Shown: piece by piece, positions 20,941 to 28,793 of the stretch
Layout of the letters: the number at the start of each line of letters is the position of its first letter
Position numbering within the stretch: the stretch's first letter is position 1
Assembly (NCBI RefSeq): GCF_000308775.1
Contig: NZ_BAGJ01000259.1
Coordinates: 1-45,266 of the forward strand
DNA length: 45,266 nucleotides
Direction of reading: 5' to 3'
DNA from: Nocardia testacea NBRC 100365
Lineage (GTDB): Bacteria > Actinomycetota > Actinomycetes > Mycobacteriales > Mycobacteriaceae
Translations under genes and position numbers: made by a program
The notes under the pieces: model-generated
What the model was told of the DNA's origin: nothing
What the model saw: the letters and a program-made list of their open reading frames with translations, nothing else
The model's database searches: none

Positions 20941-21758
20941 GCGTGATCACGGTCGGGCGCGACGGGCCGGCCGACCCCGGACACGAACACGGCCGGGACG
21001 GGCCGCCGCATACGCACGGTCCCGGCGACGAGCACGTACACGACGGTGGGGCCCCGCACACCCACCCGCCGGCGACCGAGACGGTATCGCTCGAACAGAA
21101 AGTGCTCGCGCGCAACGACCATCTGGCCCAGCACAACCGGGAGTGGCTGCGCGGGCGCGGCATCGTGGCCTTCAATATGACCAGTTCCCCGGGCGCGGGC
21201 AAGACCACGCTGCTCGAGCGGACGATCCGCGCGCTGCCCGGTACCCCGATAGCGGTGATCGAGGGGGATCAGGAGACGGTCCGCGATGCCGAGCGGATCG
21301 CGGCGACCGGAGCCCGGGCGGTTCAGGTCAACACGGGGGCCGGCTGCCATCTGGACGCGGAGATGACGCGCCGGGCCCTGCACGCGCTGGACCCGGGGCC
21401 CGGCACGCTGCTGTTCATCGAGAACGTCGGCAACCTCGTGTGCCCGGCTCTGTTCGATCTCGGTGAGGCGCGCAAGGTTGTGCTGATCTCGGTGACCGAG
21501 GGGACGGACAAACCGCTGAAGTACCCCCATATGTTCGCCGCGGCCGGCCTGGTGCTCGTGAACAAGATCGACCTGCTGCCCTATGTCGATTTCGATCTCG
21601 CTGCCTGCACCGACTACGCGCGCGCGGTCAATCCCGGCCTCGAATTCCACCCGGTCTCGGCGACCACCGGCGCCGGGCTCGACCGCTGGTACGAGTGGCT
21701 GGCGGAGCAGCGCCGGGCGGCGGCGACGAGTCTTGAGAGCGCAGGTCACCCCGTCTAG
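20904..21758 (+). CDS. hypB: Hydrogenase nickel-insertion GTPase HypB
   Basis: A 284-residue GTPase. It starts MCATCGCG, giving the high-affinity N-terminal metal site (Cys2, Cys5, Cys7). A histidine-rich segment follows at about 25-55 (GHEHGRDGPPHTHG and HVHDGG), which can store nickel. Then come the P-loop SSPGAGKTT, the EGDQ switch region, and NKID for guanine specificity. HypB hydrolyses GTP to drive nickel transfer from HypA. The ATG lies inside the end of hypA. A CRP-type operator begins five bases after its stop, so the structural genes probably also have their own promoter. Confidence 0.95.
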   Translation: MCATCGCGNDTVGVITVGRDGPADPGHEHGRDGPPHTHGPGDEHVHDGGAPHTHPPATETVSLEQKVLARNDHLAQHNREWLRGRGIVAFNMTSSPGAGKTTLLERTIRALPGTPIAVIEGDQETVRDAERIAATGARAVQVNTGAGCHLDAEMTRRALHALDPGPGTLLFIENVGNLVCPALFDLGEARKVVLISVTEGTDKPLKYPHMFAAAGLVLVNKIDLLPYVDFDLAACTDYARAVNPGLEFHPVSATTGAGLDRWYEWLAEQRRAAATSLESAGHPV

Positions 21759-21762
21759 ACTG

Positions 21763-21780
21763 TTGTGATCAGAGTCACAA
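21763..21780. promoter_or_regulatory. CRP-type operator, TGTGA-N6-TCACA
   Basis: TTGTGA (21763-21768) and TCACAA (21775-21780) are perfect inverted arms around six bases, matching the CRP/GlxR-family consensus TGTGA-N6-TCACA exactly. It lies in the 81-bp gap between hypB and the hydrogenase small subunit gene, 60 bp before that start codon. A cAMP-binding CRP homologue is the likely ligand. Whether it activates or represses cannot be told from position alone. Confidence 0.82.
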
Positions 21781-21839
21781 TCCGTGGTCTATGAGCCGGA
21801 ACGGCCAGTCCCCGCTTCGACTCCGGAAGGTGGCAGCGT

Positions 21840-22895
21840 ATGCCAACTCAGGAAGCGGTCCGAGCCGAAGAGACCTTGATCCACGTGCTCTGGATCAACG
21901 CGGGTCTCAGTTGCGACGGCGATTCGGTGGCGTTGACCGCCGCCACCCAGCCCAGTGTCGAGGAAATCGCCCTCGGCGCCCTCCCCGGTCTCCCGAAAGT
22001 CGCGGTGCACTGGCCACTCATCGACTTCGAGTGCGGTCCCAATGGCGGTGCCGACGATTTCCTCGAATGGTTCTTCCGGGCAGACCGTGGCGAAATCGAC
22101 CCGTTCGTCCTGGTCGTGGAGGGGTCGATACCGAACGAGCAATTGCACGAGGAGGGGTACTGGTGCGGATTCGGCAATGATCCCGCCACCGGCCAGCCCC
22201 TGACGACCAGCGAATGGCTGGACCGTCTCGCGCCGAAGGCCACGGCCATCGTGGCGGCCGGCACCTGCGCGACCTACGGCGGTATCCACGCCATGGCCGG
22301 TAACCCGACCGGCGCCATGGGCGTGCCCGACTATCTCGGCTGGGACTGGAAGAGCAAAGCGGGAATTCCGATCGTCTGCGTACCCGGCTGCCCCATCCAC
22401 CCGGACAATTTATCGGAGACGCTCACCTATTTGCTCTACACGGCCACCGGTCAGGCCCCGATGATCCCGCTCGACGAGGCACTGCGCCCCAAGTGGCTGT
22501 TCGGAGCGACCGTGCACGAGGGTTGCGACCGCGCGGGCTACTACGAAGAGGGTGATTTCGCCACCGAGTACGGGTCCCCGAAATGCATCGTGAAGCTGGG
22601 CTGCTGGGGTCCGGTGGTCAAGTGCAATGTGCCCAAGCGCGGGTGGATCAACGGTGTGGGCGGCTGCCCGAACGTGGGCGGTATCTGCATCGGCTGCACC
22701 ATGCCCGGCTTCCCTGACAAATTCATGCCGTTCATGGACGAGCCGCCCGGCGGGAAGTTCTCCTCCGCCGCCTCGGGCATCTATGGATCGGTGGTCCGCA
22801 GCCTCCGTCACATCACCGGTCGTACCGTCGACAAAGAGCCACGCTGGCGGCACAGGGGCGAACAGCTCGAGACCGGCGCGACCCGAACCTGGTAG
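21840..22895 (+). CDS. hhyS: Group 1h [NiFe] hydrogenase small subunit
   Basis: A 351-residue electron-transfer subunit. It lacks the twin-arginine signal peptide of periplasmic group 1 enzymes, as is typical of the group 1h (formerly group 5) actinobacterial type. The proximal cluster site reads SCDGD: Cys25 is kept, but Asp28 stands where CxxC enzymes have the second cysteine. This is the 3Cys-1Asp ligation described for group 5 hydrogenase of Ralstonia. Other ligands follow in GTCATYGG, PGCPIHP, HEGCD, PKCIVKLGCWGPVVKCN and GGCPNVGGICIGCTMPGFPD. Group 1h enzymes oxidise trace atmospheric H2 during starvation. An AAGGTGG site precedes the ATG. It is followed directly by the large subunit gene. 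Confidence 0.96.
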   Translation: MPTQEAVRAEETLIHVLWINAGLSCDGDSVALTAATQPSVEEIALGALPGLPKVAVHWPLIDFECGPNGGADDFLEWFFRADRGEIDPFVLVVEGSIPNEQLHEEGYWCGFGNDPATGQPLTTSEWLDRLAPKATAIVAAGTCATYGGIHAMAGNPTGAMGVPDYLGWDWKSKAGIPIVCVPGCPIHPDNLSETLTYLLYTATGQAPMIPLDEALRPKWLFGATVHEGCDRAGYYEEGDFATEYGSPKCIVKLGCWGPVVKCNVPKRGWINGVGGCPNVGGICIGCTMPGFPDKFMPFMDEPPGGKFSSAASGIYGSVVRSLRHITGRTVDKEPRWRHRGEQLETGATRTW

Positions 22896-22908
22896 GAGGG
22901 ATCCGGCG

Positions 22909-24705
22909 ATGACCCAGATCATCCCCGAGCCGTCACACCGGACGATCGAACCGGACAGCCTCGTCGAGATGGCGTGGGATCCGATCACCCGCATCGTCGG
23001 CAGTCTCGGGATCTACACCAAGATCGATTTCGACAACAGCGAAGTCGTGGAGTGCCACAGCACCTCCTCGATCTTCCGCGGCTACTCGGTGTTCATGCGC
23101 GGTAAGGACCCGCGCGACGCCCATTTCATCACCAGCCGCATCTGCGGTATCTGCGGCGACAACCACGCGACCTGTTCCTGCTACTGCCAGAACATGGCCT
23201 ACGGCGTGCAGCCGCCACATCTGGGCGAATGGATCGTCAACCTCGGCGAGGCGGCCGAGTACATGTTCGACCACAACATCTTCCAAGAGAATCTGGTCGG
23301 GGTGGATTTCTGCGAGAAGATGGTCGCCGAGACCAATCCCGGCGTGCTCACGGTGGCCGAACGGACCGAGGCCCCGCACGCGCAGGCCCACGGCTACCGC
23401 ACCATCGCCGACATCATGCGCGCGCTGAATCCCTTCACCGGGGAGTTCTACCGGGAGGCCCTGCAGGTGAGCCGGTACACCCGCGAGATGTTCTGCCTGA
23501 TGGAGGGCCGGCACGTGCACCCGTCGACGCTGTATCCGGGCGGCCCGGGCACCGTGGCGACGGTCCAGCTGATGACCGACTACATGACCAGACTGATGCG
23601 CTATGTCGAGTTCATGAAGAAGGTCGTACCGATGCACGACGATCTGTTCGACTTCTTCTACGACGCGATCCCCGGCTACGACCAGGTGGGCCTGCGGCGC
23701 ACGCTGCTGGGCTGCTGGGGTTCGTTCCAGGATCCCGAGTTCTGCAACTTCTCCTATGCGGATATGGAGGACTGGGGTCGCAAAATGTTCGTCACCCCGG
23801 GTGTGGTGGTCGACGGCAAACTGGTGACCACCTCCCTGCTCGATATCAACCTGGGCCTGCGGATCCTGCTGGGCAGTTCGTACTACGAGGACTGGACCGA
23901 TCAGGAGACCTTCGTGGCCACCGATCCGCTGGGAAACCCGGTGGACCGGCGGCACCCGTGGAACCAGCACACCAATCCCCGGCCCCAGAAACGCGACTTG
24001 GAAGACAAGTACAGCTGGGTTATGTCACCGCGCTGGTTCGACGGCACCGATCACCTGGCCCTGGACACCGGCGGCGGGCCGCTGGCGCGGCTGTGGTCGA
24101 CGGCGCTGGCCGGGCTGGTCGATATCGGCTACGTGCAGTCCACCGGCCACAGTGTGCAGATCAACCTGCCCAAGACCGCGCTCGCCGGCCCGGTCACGCT
24201 GGAATGGAAGATCCCCGCGCACGGCAGCAACACCATCGAACGCGACCGTGCCCGGACCTACTTCCAGGCCTATGCCGCGGCCTGCGCGCTGCACTTCGCC
24301 GAAAAGGCGCTGGCGGAGATACGGGCCGGGCACACCAAGACCTGGGAGGAGTTCGAGGTGCCCGAGGAGGGCATCGGGTGCGGTTTCACCGAGGCGGTGC
24401 GCGGTGTGCTCTCGCACCACATGGTGATCCGGGACGGGAAGATCGCGAACTACCACCCGTATCCGCCCACCCCGTGGAACGCCAGTCCGCGTGACAGCTA
24501 CGGCACGCCGGGTCCGTACGAGGACGCGGTGCAGGGCCAGCCGATCTTCGAGGAGAACGACCGCGAGCATTTCAAGGGCATCGACATCATGCGCACCGTC
24601 CGCAGTTTCGATCCCTGTCTGCCGTGTGGTGTGCACATGTACCTCGGCAAGGGGCAGAGCCTGCGGAAACTGCATTCACCGACGCAGACGGCCACACCGG
24701 AATGA
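22909..24705 (+). CDS. hhyL: Group 1h [NiFe] hydrogenase large subunit
   Basis: A 598-residue catalytic subunit. The L1 motif RICGICGDNHATCS gives Cys79 and Cys82, and the L2 motif DPCLPCGVH gives Cys570, Cys573 and His576. Together these are the four nickel-iron cysteines. A 22-residue tail follows His576 and is expected to be removed by the maturation protease encoded downstream. The N-terminal MAWDPITRIVGSLGIYTKID fits the family. The ATG at 22909 has GGAGG ten bases upstream. The longer open frame further upstream is a shadow of the small subunit gene. HypA-F insert nickel and Fe(CN)2CO. The enzyme is probably attached at the cytoplasmic side of the membrane, feeding the respiratory chain. 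Confidence 0.97.
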   Translation: MTQIIPEPSHRTIEPDSLVEMAWDPITRIVGSLGIYTKIDFDNSEVVECHSTSSIFRGYSVFMRGKDPRDAHFITSRICGICGDNHATCSCYCQNMAYGVQPPHLGEWIVNLGEAAEYMFDHNIFQENLVGVDFCEKMVAETNPGVLTVAERTEAPHAQAHGYRTIADIMRALNPFTGEFYREALQVSRYTREMFCLMEGRHVHPSTLYPGGPGTVATVQLMTDYMTRLMRYVEFMKKVVPMHDDLFDFFYDAIPGYDQVGLRRTLLGCWGSFQDPEFCNFSYADMEDWGRKMFVTPGVVVDGKLVTTSLLDINLGLRILLGSSYYEDWTDQETFVATDPLGNPVDRRHPWNQHTNPRPQKRDLEDKYSWVMSPRWFDGTDHLALDTGGGPLARLWSTALAGLVDIGYVQSTGHSVQINLPKTALAGPVTLEWKIPAHGSNTIERDRARTYFQAYAAACALHFAEKALAEIRAGHTKTWEEFEVPEEGIGCGFTEAVRGVLSHHMVIRDGKIANYHPYPPTPWNASPRDSYGTPGPYEDAVQGQPIFEENDREHFKGIDIMRTVRSFDPCLPCGVHMYLGKGQSLRKLHSPTQTATPE

Positions 24706-24732
24706 GTCCGGTACCGGCGACGGGAGGGCGAG

Positions 24733-25647
24733 GTGGACGCATCCCCGCGCGAACGGGACGACACTGCACCTGACGCGCAGCGCTGGCGCGCGGCGGGCGA
24801 CCGGATCGAGACACTGCTGGAGGCCAGTTCGACGGGCGGCGCCGTCGCCCGCGAGCGGGCCGAGGAACTGGTGCGCGAGGTGGCCGGGTTGTACGGGGCG
24901 GGGCTGGCCCGGGTGGTCGAACTGCTGGACACGGGGACGCTCGAACTCCTGGCCCGTGACGACCTGGTCGCGAGTCTGCTGCTCGTGCACGGGCTACACC
25001 CCCACGATGTGGAGGCGAGGGTGCGGACCGCGCTCGACAGCGTACGGCCCTATCTCGGTTCGCACGGCGGTGATGTCGACCTGGTCGGGATCGTCGACGG
25101 GGTGGTCCGCCTGGAGCTGACGGGCAGCTGCCGCAGTTGCCCGTCCTCATCGGTGACCCTGGAACTGGCCGTGGAGGACGCCGTACGTGCCGCCGCCCCG
25201 GAGATCGAGACCATCGAAGTCGTGGCCGCACAACCGGAACAGTCCGGGCTGATCGCCGCCGATTCGCTGTTCTCCCGGGTGCGCTCCGACGATCGTGCGG
25301 CGGGCAGCTGGGTGGCGGTTCCCGAACTCGCCGAACTCGTCCCCGGCGAAGTGGGCGGATTCGCGGTCGCCGGGCACCCGGTACTTGCCTGCCGGGTGGG
25401 CGAGCAGCTGTTCGCCTACCGGGACCACTGCCCGGCCTGCGGGCATTCGCTGGCGGGAGCCGCGCTGCACCGGCGGGCCGGACACCCGGTCGGGGACGCG
25501 GTACTGCGCTGCCCGAGCTGTCGCGCGCATTTCGATATCGTGCGGGCCGGGGCGCGTCTCGACGGGGACGGTCACCTGGAACCGCTTCCGGTCCTCGTGC
25601 GATCCGGTGAACCGTCGGTGGCCGTACCGGTGGGGGTGGCGGGGTGA
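24733..25647 (+). CDS. NifU-domain/Rieske-type iron-sulfur fusion protein of the hydrogenase locus
   Basis: A 304-residue protein with two recognisable modules. Residues about 90-160 form a NifU C-terminal-like domain (LGSHGGDVDLVGIVDGVVRLELTGSCRSCPSS; the CxxC can bind an Fe-S cluster). Residues about 200-285 are Rieske-like, with CGH and CRAH as the C-x-H and C-x2-H cluster motifs about 22 residues apart. Each motif is preceded by an extra cysteine (CPACGH, CPSCRAH), so a rubredoxin-like zinc/iron knuckle is an alternative. It probably corresponds to the HhyE/HucE-type iron-sulfur proteins thought to carry electrons from actinobacterial hydrogenases. That match is from memory of the context. 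GTG start after GGGAGGG; four-base overlap with the next gene. Confidence 0.8.
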   Translation: MDASPRERDDTAPDAQRWRAAGDRIETLLEASSTGGAVARERAEELVREVAGLYGAGLARVVELLDTGTLELLARDDLVASLLLVHGLHPHDVEARVRTALDSVRPYLGSHGGDVDLVGIVDGVVRLELTGSCRSCPSSSVTLELAVEDAVRAAAPEIETIEVVAAQPEQSGLIAADSLFSRVRSDDRAAGSWVAVPELAELVPGEVGGFAVAGHPVLACRVGEQLFAYRDHCPACGHSLAGAALHRRAGHPVGDAVLRCPSCRAHFDIVRAGARLDGDGHLEPLPVLVRSGEPSVAVPVGVAG

Positions 25648-26270
25648 ACACACCGTCGCGCGTGCTCCGGCGGATCACCGCCGAACGCCCGCCCACGCCG
25701 CGGGCGGGCGAACGCTGCGAGATGTGCGCCGATCCGATCGCCGCCGAACACCAGCACGTGGTGGATATCGAGGGCCGGCAGCTGATGTGCGTCTGCCGCG
25801 GGTGCTACCTGCTGTTCGTGGACCAGCAGGCGGCCTTGAGATACCGGGCGGTGCCCGACCGCTATCTGGCCTTCCCCGGGTTCACGATCGGCGCGGCCGA
25901 ATGGGACGCGCTGGATATACCGGTGGGGCTGGCCTTCTTCTTCCACAACTCCGCGGAAGACCGGACCGTGGCCTTCTATCCGGGCCCCGCGGGCGCGACC
26001 GAATCGGAACTGCCGCTGGACCGCTGGCAGACGATCCTGCGGCGGCATCCGGAGCTGGATGTGCTCGCCCCCGATGTCGAAGCCCTGCTGATCCGCGTCC
26101 CGGACAACGGGATCGACCGGGCGAGCTGTCTGCTCGTCCCGATCGACGCGTGCTACGAGTTCGTCGGCCGGATGCGACTGCTGTGGCGCGGTTTCGACGG
26201 CGGCCGGGAGGTGCGCGACTATCTCGACGATTTTTTCACGACCGTATCCGCCCGGGCCCGGGACGCGTGA
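25644..26270 (+). CDS. DUF5947-like hydrogenase-locus protein
   Basis: A 208-residue protein that I match, by its context and the pattern below, to the DUF5947 family of group 1h hydrogenase loci. Residues 24-52 hold a putative zinc knuckle (CEMC and CRGC, 26 residues apart). The rest contains RYLAFPGFTIGAAEWDALDIPVGLAFFF and ends with RLLWRGFDGGREVRDYLDDFF. No catalytic motif is known to me. GTG start inside the previous stop (GTGA); its stop overlaps the next ATG. It is probably needed for assembly or membrane coupling of the hydrogenase, by association only. Confidence 0.72.
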   Translation: MNTPSRVLRRITAERPPTPRAGERCEMCADPIAAEHQHVVDIEGRQLMCVCRGCYLLFVDQQAALRYRAVPDRYLAFPGFTIGAAEWDALDIPVGLAFFFHNSAEDRTVAFYPGPAGATESELPLDRWQTILRRHPELDVLAPDVEALLIRVPDNGIDRASCLLVPIDACYEFVGRMRLLWRGFDGGREVRDYLDDFFTTVSARARDA

Positions 26271-26917
26271 TGAGTCCCGTGCATTCGACAACGTTCGCGG
26301 TGCTGGAGATCGCGCCGCAGCCCTACTCCGTCGCGCCGATTCTGTCCGCCCGGGTCGGCATCGCCTCGCTCGCCGACGAACCCGTTCACGCGATCGCCCT
26401 GCGCGCGCAGGTACGGATCCAGCCGTCGCGCCGTCGCTACTCCGACGAAGAGGGCGCCGGCCTGACCGACCTGTTCGGCGCGCGCGATCGCTGGCGAGAT
26501 ACCCAGCGCTCTTTCCTCTGGATGCACTGCGCCACCATGGTGCCCGGCTTCTCCGGCGGCGCCGAGGTGGATATGCCGATGCCGTGTACCTACGACTTCG
26601 AAGTGACCGGATCGAAATACCTGCACGCCCTGCGTGAGGGCACTGTGCCGCTGCTCTTCCTGTTCAGCGGCACGGTGTTCATCAAGGGCAGTGGCGGATT
26701 CGCGATCCAGCAGATCCCCTGGGACCGCGAGGACACATTCGATATGCCGCTGTCGGTGTGGCAGGAGCTGATGGCCGCGCATTTCCCGAATACCGGGTGG
26801 GTCCGGCTGCACCGGGACACCCTCGACGCGCTGGCCGCCTACAAATCCGGGCACGGCCTGCTCGGCTTCGACGACGCGGTGACGCGGCTGCTGGCGCGCG
26901 CGGAGGAGTTGCCGTGA
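26270..26917 (+). CDS. DUF6084-like hydrogenase-locus protein
   Basis: A 215-residue soluble protein recognised as DUF6084-like from its place in the locus and from segments such as ALRAQVRIQPSRRRYSDEE (about 43-61), FLWMHCATMVPGF and VPLLFLFSGTVF. The pattern suggests a beta-sandwich, which is an inference. The ATG is formed by the last base of the previous TGA (TGATG), and the stop overlaps the next GTG. No enzymatic motif is visible. Conserved linkage points to hydrogenase assembly or anchoring. Confidence 0.7.
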   Translation: MSPVHSTTFAVLEIAPQPYSVAPILSARVGIASLADEPVHAIALRAQVRIQPSRRRYSDEEGAGLTDLFGARDRWRDTQRSFLWMHCATMVPGFSGGAEVDMPMPCTYDFEVTGSKYLHALREGTVPLLFLFSGTVFIKGSGGFAIQQIPWDREDTFDMPLSVWQELMAAHFPNTGWVRLHRDTLDALAAYKSGHGLLGFDDAVTRLLARAEELP

Positions 26918-28308
26918 GCACCGAACCGCTGGCCCGGGCCCGCGCCGTCGCCGACGCGGTGCTCTACGAGGGCTATCTGCTCTATCCCTACCGGGCGACC
27001 ACGCGGAAGAACATGGCGCGCTGGCAGTTCGGTGTGCTGGGACCGCCGGGAGCGGCCGCGGCGGGGTACGGCGAGGAACCGTCGCTGTCGGCCGGGTTCG
27101 TGCTCGACCCGGCCGCGCAGCCGGTGCTGACGTGGACGATCCGCTTCCTGCAGCTCCAGCGGCGGCAGGTGCTGGGCGGCGACGGCCGCCCACGCGACGA
27201 GCTGTCCGTCGGCGCCCGCTCATGGCTGTCCTGGGACGAAGCCGTCCCCCAGGAGATCGTCGTCGGCCCGGTGGCCGCGCAATCCCTCGTCCGCCCACTG
27301 ACGGTCGCGGCCGGCGTCGACACCGAGGAGATCGCCGATACTGCGGGGCGGGTGGCCGGGACACTCGTGCGGACCCGGCAGGCGCTCGCCGGTGAATTCG
27401 TGCTCACCGTCGCGCGCGACGGCCGGTTCCTGCGGCTCACGGTGGAGGTCCGGAATGTGGCCGCGCCCGCGACCGGGCCCCGGGACGCCCTTGCCCGGTC
27501 GCTGATCGGCGCGCACGTCCTGGGGCAGGTCACCGGCGGACAGTTCGTCTCGTCGCTGGATCCACCGACGGCGGCCGCCGCGGCGACCGGCCGCTGCGCG
27601 TCGCACCGGTGCTTCCCGGTGCTCGCCGGTCCGCCCGGTGATCACAGCCTGCTGCTGATCTCGCCGATCATCCTCTACGACCACCCCGAGATCGCCGCGC
27701 AGAGCGCGGGGGAGCTGTTCGATTCCACCGAGATCGACGAGATCCTCACTCTGCGGGTGATGACGATGACCGACGAGGAGAAGGCGCAGGCGCGGGCGAC
27801 CGATCCGCGTGCCGCCGAGATCATCGACCGCTGCGACGCCGCGTCGCCGGAAGAGATGCGGCAGTTGCACGGTGTGCTGCGGGAGCCGGGGCGTGCGGCC
27901 GGCGGTCGCACCGACGACGGTCCGGCACCCCGGGAGCAGAGGCTGCCGCAGGAGGCGTGGACCGACCGGCCCCGTCCGGTGCCCGAAGTTCCCGACGGGA
28001 TGGATTGGTGGGATCCGGTGGCCGACGGTGCCGTCCGGCCGGACAGCGACGCGGTGCCGGTGGCGGGTGCGCTGGTGCGCCGGGGCAGCCGGGTCCGGCT
28101 GCACCCGTCCCGGCGGGCCGATGCCCAGGATCTTTTCGTCGAGGGTGCGCCCGCCCGTGTCGTCACGGTGCACCAGGACGTGGACGGGGAAACGCACGTC
28201 GGGATCGTCCTGGATGACGACCCCGCTGCCGAACTGCACGAATGGTACGGCCGGTACCTCTATTTCGCGCCCGACGAACTGGAGCCGCTCGACGGTCCCG
28301 AGAAGTGA
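26914..28308 (+). CDS. Hydrogenase-locus protein of unknown function
   Basis: 464 residues; I do not recognise a family. The N-terminal half starts ARAVADAVLYEGYLLYPYRATTRKN and contains RWQFGVLGPPG and a pattern of beta strands. The middle has LLLISPIILYDHPEIAAQSAGELFDSTEIDEILTLRVMTMTDEEK. The C-terminal region (about 390-455) has an SH3-like look: GALVRRGSRVRLHPS, then VVTVHQDVDGETHVGIVLDDDP. There is no signal peptide or membrane span. The start GTG lies inside the previous stop. It sits between DUF6084-like and small membrane genes and so is probably part of the hydrogenase assembly or complex. Confidence 0.75.
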   Translation: MSTEPLARARAVADAVLYEGYLLYPYRATTRKNMARWQFGVLGPPGAAAAGYGEEPSLSAGFVLDPAAQPVLTWTIRFLQLQRRQVLGGDGRPRDELSVGARSWLSWDEAVPQEIVVGPVAAQSLVRPLTVAAGVDTEEIADTAGRVAGTLVRTRQALAGEFVLTVARDGRFLRLTVEVRNVAAPATGPRDALARSLIGAHVLGQVTGGQFVSSLDPPTAAAAATGRCASHRCFPVLAGPPGDHSLLLISPIILYDHPEIAAQSAGELFDSTEIDEILTLRVMTMTDEEKAQARATDPRAAEIIDRCDAASPEEMRQLHGVLREPGRAAGGRTDDGPAPREQRLPQEAWTDRPRPVPEVPDGMDWWDPVADGAVRPDSDAVPVAGALVRRGSRVRLHPSRRADAQDLFVEGAPARVVTVHQDVDGETHVGIVLDDDPAAELHEWYGRYLYFAPDELEPLDGPEK

Positions 28309-28321
28309 AAGGAAGTGCGTG

Positions 28322-28441
28322 ATGCAGACGGTGGGAATTGTCTCGACAGCGGTGGTGGCGGTACTGGCGGCAGCGGGTGTCTACCTCGGTGTGCGGTCGG
28401 TACCCGACCTCCGGAGATATCTGAAGATCCGGCATATGTAG
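28322..28441 (+). CDS. 39-residue single-span membrane peptide (DUF6893-like)
   Basis: MQTVGIVSTAVVAVLAAAG begins a hydrophobic segment (about residues 3-23), followed by a basic tail (RSVPDLRRYLKIRHM). This predicts one membrane span with the positive end in the cytoplasm. The ribosome site AAAGGAAG lies eight bases before the ATG, only 13 bases after the previous gene. It matches what I know of DUF6893 small proteins near hydrogenase loci. It could tether the signal-less hydrogenase complex to the membrane. The function is inferred. Confidence 0.72.
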   Translation: MQTVGIVSTAVVAVLAAAGVYLGVRSVPDLRRYLKIRHM

Positions 28442-28463
28442 CGGCGGATCGGAAGGAGACACG

Positions 28464-28781
28464 ATGCAGGAACCCAGGGAAGAACCACAGCAGGCACGCG
28501 GAGAGCCGGGTTCGCGCGATACCGGTGCGGACACCGTGGCCGGCGGGCCCACCGAACGCGAACCGGGCGATATCGGTCACGAGGAGGTGACCTCCGCGCA
28601 CGGCGAGGACACCGAGCGGGAGGCCGAGTTCACCTCGGAGCCGCCCTCCGATACCGACCCGGCCGTTCCGCCCTACGAGGGGCGCAAACCGACCGCGAAC
28701 GAACCGGGGGAGACGGCGACCGGGACGGTCGACGACCGGGATGTCGGCGGAGCGACGACGCCGACCGACGGAAGGGGTTGA
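28464..28781 (+). CDS. Acidic, probably disordered small protein
   Basis: 105 residues, very rich in Glu, Asp, Gly, Pro and Thr, with almost no large hydrophobic residues, so it is likely disordered. A strong site GGAAGGAGACACG precedes the ATG, and the gene lies 22 bases after the small membrane peptide gene, supporting real translation. No family is recognised. It could be a linker or scaffold protein of the hydrogenase locus, or a low-complexity gene of no specific role. Confidence 0.55.
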   Translation: MQEPREEPQQARGEPGSRDTGADTVAGGPTEREPGDIGHEEVTSAHGEDTEREAEFTSEPPSDTDPAVPPYEGRKPTANEPGETATGTVDDRDVGGATTPTDGRG

Positions 28782-28793
28782 GCGACGGACGCC

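Noticed and set aside
21840..21920. Twin-arginine signal on the hydrogenase small subunit
   Set aside because: No RRxFxK motif or hydrophobic leader is present; the conserved LIHVLWINAGLSC core begins at about residue 13, consistent with a cytoplasmic-side enzyme.
22627..22908. N-terminal extension of the hydrogenase large subunit
   Set aside because: It is a shadow of the small subunit gene; the ATG at 22909 has a GGAGG site and gives the normal start.
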